Below, in pieces: positions 60,551-64,000 of a DNA stretch of 64,000 nt (positions are counted from its first letter, which is position 1; each line of letters opens with the position of its first letter). A model generated the notes under the pieces. The model saw nothing but the letters and a program-made list of their open reading frames with translations, was not told the DNA's origin and made no database searches. Location: positions 61,851 to 125,850 of the forward strand of contig MTOH01000001.1 of NCBI GenBank assembly GCA_002011615.1, read 5' to 3'. Source of the DNA: Candidatus Hydrothermus pacificus. GTDB lineage: Bacteria; Hydrothermota; Hydrothermia; Hydrothermales; Hydrothermaceae. The position numbers were made by a program, and so were the translations under genes.

Positions 60551-61935
60551 TTCCTGAAAAAAACGATGAAGTATACTTATACCCTTCTTTTAAAGAAATA
60601 ATTGCTAAAACCAGACAGAACAGAGTTTTAAGGCAAAAATTTTTTAAAAAATTCAACTTTTTTGAATTTAAAGAAAATAAAGTTACAATTGCATCGGGTC
60701 ATCAACCCTATCTATTTCATGCCGGGATATGGGCAAAAACAATTTTTCTTAACTGCTTTAAAGATTTCGAAAAGGTATTTATAACCCATGATGCAGATGT
60801 TAAAAATGGACTTTTTCTTGATATACCCGCATATACAGATAAATGGAAAAAACTCAGGGAATACATATATTTAAATTCTGAAAACAGAACCTTTGAAGAA
60901 TATGATAATAAAAAATTTGAAGAAGGTATAAAATGGTTTTCTGAAAAATTTCAGGAAATGAAAAACTATGTAAAAAAGGACATAAAAGAAAAAATTGAAT
61001 GTTTTATTGAGTTTGTAAGAAACCACGAAAACCCTGTCCAGAGTCTTATAAACACAAGAAAAAATTTTGAAAAAGGAATAAGCTATAAAGAGATAAAAGT
61101 TTCTGAAATATCAAAAGACTCAAATTTCTTAAAATTTTTTCTATACATCTTTTACAATGCTCAAAAATTTCTGGATGTTTACAACCACGAATTAAAAGAA
61201 TTCAGAGAAATCAGAGGAATTAAAAAACAGGGTGAGCCATTTCCTTTCCTTTTAAAACAAAATAACTATCTTGAAATTCCTTTCTGGTATTTAAAAAATG
61301 GCAGAAAAAAATTATTTAAAAACAGGAATTACCTTTATGCAGATAATGAGAAATTATGTGAACTTACAGAAAAAATTGAACAGGACATAGAGATAATAAA
61401 AAAATTTAAGATAAGGCCAAGAGCTTTTACCCTTTCCATATACCAGAGAGTCTTTGTCTGCGATTTTTTTATTCACGGTTATGGTGGTAAATTATACGAC
61501 GAATTTACAGAAAAGGTGTTTGAAAAAATTTTTGATTTAAAGATGCCTGAATGTGGTTTGTTAACAGGAACTTTTTATATTTTTCCTGACAATCCTGAAA
61601 ACATTTCTGCTAAACTTTCTTCTCTTTATGAGAGAAAAAACTTTATAATACATCACCCTGAAAAATTTTTAAAGGATGATGAACTTGTGTTAAAAAAACA
61701 GACTTTAATTAAAGAAATCCAGAGGGCAGATAATAAGAAAAAAATATCAGAAGAAATAAAAAAAATTAATCAAAGTTTAAAACAAAAATTAAAAAATTTG
61801 ATTGAGGATATAGAGACAAATATAAAAAATCTTGAAAATCAACTAAATGAGCAAAGGGTAAAATATTTCAGAGAATATCCCTACTTTTATATTGATTTTG
61901 AAAGGGTAAAAAAAGCTATTCAGGACAGGTTATGA
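60547..61935 (+). CDS. Uncharacterised protein, possibly BshC-like (putative cysteine-ligase family)
   Basis: VTIASGHQPYLFHAGIWAKTIFLNCF, KVFITHDADVKNG, RPRAFTLSIYQRVFVCDFFIHGYGGKLYDEFTEKVFEKIF, long C-terminal coiled coil; overlaps BshB1-like gene. Confidence 0.45.
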   Translation: MIPEKNDEVYLYPSFKEIIAKTRQNRVLRQKFFKKFNFFEFKENKVTIASGHQPYLFHAGIWAKTIFLNCFKDFEKVFITHDADVKNGLFLDIPAYTDKWKKLREYIYLNSENRTFEEYDNKKFEEGIKWFSEKFQEMKNYVKKDIKEKIECFIEFVRNHENPVQSLINTRKNFEKGISYKEIKVSEISKDSNFLKFFLYIFYNAQKFLDVYNHELKEFREIRGIKKQGEPFPFLLKQNNYLEIPFWYLKNGRKKLFKNRNYLYADNEKLCELTEKIEQDIEIIKKFKIRPRAFTLSIYQRVFVCDFFIHGYGGKLYDEFTEKVFEKIFDLKMPECGLLTGTFYIFPDNPENISAKLSSLYERKNFIIHHPEKFLKDDELVLKKQTLIKEIQRADNKKKISEEIKKINQSLKQKLKNLIEDIETNIKNLENQLNEQRVKYFREYPYFYIDFERVKKAIQDRL

Positions 61936-62801
61936 TAACGGGTATTGACCTCGGTGGCACATACATAAAAGGTGCGTTGTTCAATAAAAAGAGGATAATA
62001 AAAAGGCTAAAATTTAAGACCCCCTCAGGTGGTAAAAACATTTGTGACGCCATAATAGACCTGATTTACACTCTTTGTCCAGACCCTGGATATGCCGGTA
62101 TTGGTATTCCGGGAATGATTTATAAAGGCAGGGTAGTTCAGGCACCAAACCTGAGAGGATTTGAAGGATTTGAAATCAAGAAATATCTTGCAAAAAAATT
62201 AAAGTTTCCTTTTTATATTGAAAACGATGCGAACTGCGCAGCTCTCGGAGAAAAATATTTCGGACATGGGAAAAATCTAAAAGATTTTATCGTGCTAACT
62301 CTCGGGACAGGTGTGGGAGGCGGGATTTTTTCAGGCGGAAAACTTTTAAGGGGTAAGGATTTTCTCGGAGGAGAAATAGGCCACATCACGGTTTTTCCTG
62401 GAGGCATAAAATGCGGTTGTGGTAAAAAGGGCTGCCTTGAAATGTATGCTTCAAAACAGGGTTTAAAAAAAATTTTAAACAGGGATATTGAACCCGAAGA
62501 AGTTGCAGAAAGGGCTAAAAAGAGCATAAAAAAGTACATAAAAGTTTTTGAAACAATGGGGTATGCCCTTGGCATTGCATGCGGTAATCTTGTCAATATA
62601 TTTAATCCCTCTGCAATAATATTTTCAGGAGGACTATCAAAAAGCTATGACTTATTCAAAAAAAATTTTTTTAAAACATTGAAAAACAACGCCTTTCCTC
62701 ATCTTTTAAAAGATTTAAAAATCAGAGTTTCAGAACTCGGTGACGACACAGGCGTTCTTGGCGCAATTTCCTTGATATTTTATGAAAAAGAACCTATTTG
62801 A
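61932..62801 (+). CDS. ROK-family sugar kinase (glucokinase-like)
   Basis: ITGIDLGGTYIKGALF, LTLGTGVGGGIFSGGKLLRG, GEIGHITVFPGGIKCGCGKKGCLEMYAS (ROK zinc motif). Confidence 0.92.
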   Translation: MITGIDLGGTYIKGALFNKKRIIKRLKFKTPSGGKNICDAIIDLIYTLCPDPGYAGIGIPGMIYKGRVVQAPNLRGFEGFEIKKYLAKKLKFPFYIENDANCAALGEKYFGHGKNLKDFIVLTLGTGVGGGIFSGGKLLRGKDFLGGEIGHITVFPGGIKCGCGKKGCLEMYASKQGLKKILNRDIEPEEVAERAKKSIKKYIKVFETMGYALGIACGNLVNIFNPSAIIFSGGLSKSYDLFKKNFFKTLKNNAFPHLLKDLKIRVSELGDDTGVLGAISLIFYEKEPI

Positions 62802-62826
62802 CTGAAAAATTTTTTTGCCTTATAAT
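62798..62826 (+). promoter_or_regulatory. Promoter of PAS histidine kinase
   Basis: TTGACT (62798-62803) - 17 nt - TATAAT (62821-62826); ATG at 62849. Confidence 0.75.
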
Positions 62827-62848
62827 AGATACAAAATTTAAAAATAGT

Positions 62849-64000
62849 ATGAAAGATACAAATCTTTTCAAAGAAATGGTTGAAAAATCTCCTGTTGGTG
62901 TTTATCTTGTACAGGATTGGGTTTTTAAATATGTAAATCCAAAGCTCGCAGAAATTTTTGGGTATAAAACAGAAGAGATTATAAATAAAAAAGGTCCTCT
63001 TGATTTAACATATCCGGATGATATATCAAAAGTGAAACATAATATAGAAAAAATGTTAAAAGGAGAGGTAACCTCAATTCACTACACTTTCAGGGGTTTA
63101 AGAAAAGATAAGAAAATAATATTTGTTGAAGTATTTGGCTCAAAAACAACCTATAACAGAAAACCCGCGATAATAGGAACACTTCTTGATGTTACTGATA
63201 AAGTTGAAATTGCTGAAAAATTGAGAGAAAGTGAACAAAAATACAGAAGCCTTGTTGAGAGTTCCCCTGATGGTATATTTATTGTAGATAAAGAAGGCAA
63301 ATTCATAATGATTAATAAGACAATCTGTGATTTTCTGGGGTATAAGCCAGAAGAACTCATAGGCAAAAACATTAAAAAAGTAATATCACAGGACCAGTGG
63401 GAAACTCACGAACAGAGATTTAAACAACTTCTTAAAGGTGAAATCCTTTTAGAACCAATGGAATATGAAGTGAAGAGCAAAGATGGCAAAATTTATTTTG
63501 TTGAGGTTCGTTCTGTTCCTTATATAAGAGAAGGTGAATTCGTTGGTTTTCAGGGAATTGCAAGAAATATTACAGAGCAGAAAAAGATGCAGGAAATGCT
63601 TGTGCATATTGAGAAAATGGAAGCAATAGGAAAGTTAACAGGTGGTATCGCTCATGATTTTAACAATTTGCTCACAACAATTCTTGGAATGACCGAAATT
63701 GTATTAATGGATTTAAAGGAAGGTGAAAAAGGTTACAAAGAGCTTCAACTCGTAAGAGAGGCTGCACAGAGAGGTGCAGAGCTTGTCAGAAGACTTCTGA
63801 CATTCAGCAAGAGGAGAATAGAAACAAAAACTTTCATAAATTTAAACAAAGAGATAGAGGAAATAGGAAAAATTTTACCAAGAGTTCTTGGAGAAGATAT
63901 CCGGTACAGTTTTTTCCCTGACCCTGAAATAGAGTCAATAATTGCGGACCCTGTTCAGATTGAACAGATAATAATGAATTTAGCTGTAAACGCAAGAGAT
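62849..64000 (+). CDS. PAS-domain sensor histidine kinase (3' end off window)
   Basis: Two PAS domains (VEKSPVGVYLVQDWVFKYVNPKLAEIFGY; LVESSPDGIFIVDKEGKFIMINKTICDFLGY), HisKA EAIGKLTGGIAHDFNNLLTTILG, start of HATPase; open to window end. Confidence 0.92.
   Translation, partial: MKDTNLFKEMVEKSPVGVYLVQDWVFKYVNPKLAEIFGYKTEEIINKKGPLDLTYPDDISKVKHNIEKMLKGEVTSIHYTFRGLRKDKKIIFVEVFGSKTTYNRKPAIIGTLLDVTDKVEIAEKLRESEQKYRSLVESSPDGIFIVDKEGKFIMINKTICDFLGYKPEELIGKNIKKVISQDQWETHEQRFKQLLKGEILLEPMEYEVKSKDGKIYFVEVRSVPYIREGEFVGFQGIARNITEQKKMQEMLVHIEKMEAIGKLTGGIAHDFNNLLTTILGMTEIVLMDLKEGEKGYKELQLVREAAQRGAELVRRLLTFSKRRIETKTFINLNKEIEEIGKILPRVLGEDIRYSFFPDPEIESIIADPVQIEQIIMNLAVNARD

Noticed and set aside
62213-62596. 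127-aa - strand ORF opposite the ROK kinase
   Set aside because: Antisense shadow of the conserved zinc-binding/ROK motif region

Overview
AT-rich 64 kb bacterial chromosomal window. LpxA, an LpxC-FabZ fusion, BamA, Skp and a BamD-like protein point to a Gram-negative cell, and two secreted proteins end in T9SS type-A-like sorting domains. The G+C-rich 23S rRNA and tRNAs against AT-rich coding DNA suggest, without proving, a thermophile. No phage, transposase or CRISPR array was recognised; most of the window is tightly packed housekeeping operons. The strongest unusual locus is the 23S rRNA gene at about 25.68-29.62 kb: (i) it stands alone, with no 16S, 5S or tRNA beside it in the window; (ii) it has its own consensus-like promoter (TTGACA-17-TATAAT) and a 28-bp perfect processing stem; (iii) it carries a 784-nt group I intron at E. 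coli-numbered position about 1917, with P1, P10, P3, P4, P5, P7, P8 and P9 readable by eye and a single-motif LAGLIDADG endonuclease ORF that overlaps the intron core; (iv) it carries an IVS-like insertion of about 110 nt, made of five consecutive hairpins, in the helix-45 region. Other points of note are a tRNA-Gln gene overlapping the ispE stop codon, a BshB1-like deacetylase beside a divergent possible BshC-like protein, a JAMM peptidase paired with a B12/radical-SAM protein, a Skp protein with an extra C-terminal domain, a sigma/anti-sigma/bactofilin envelope module, and G-rich intergenic repeats. All calls come from reading the sequence and from remembered family motifs; no searches were run.
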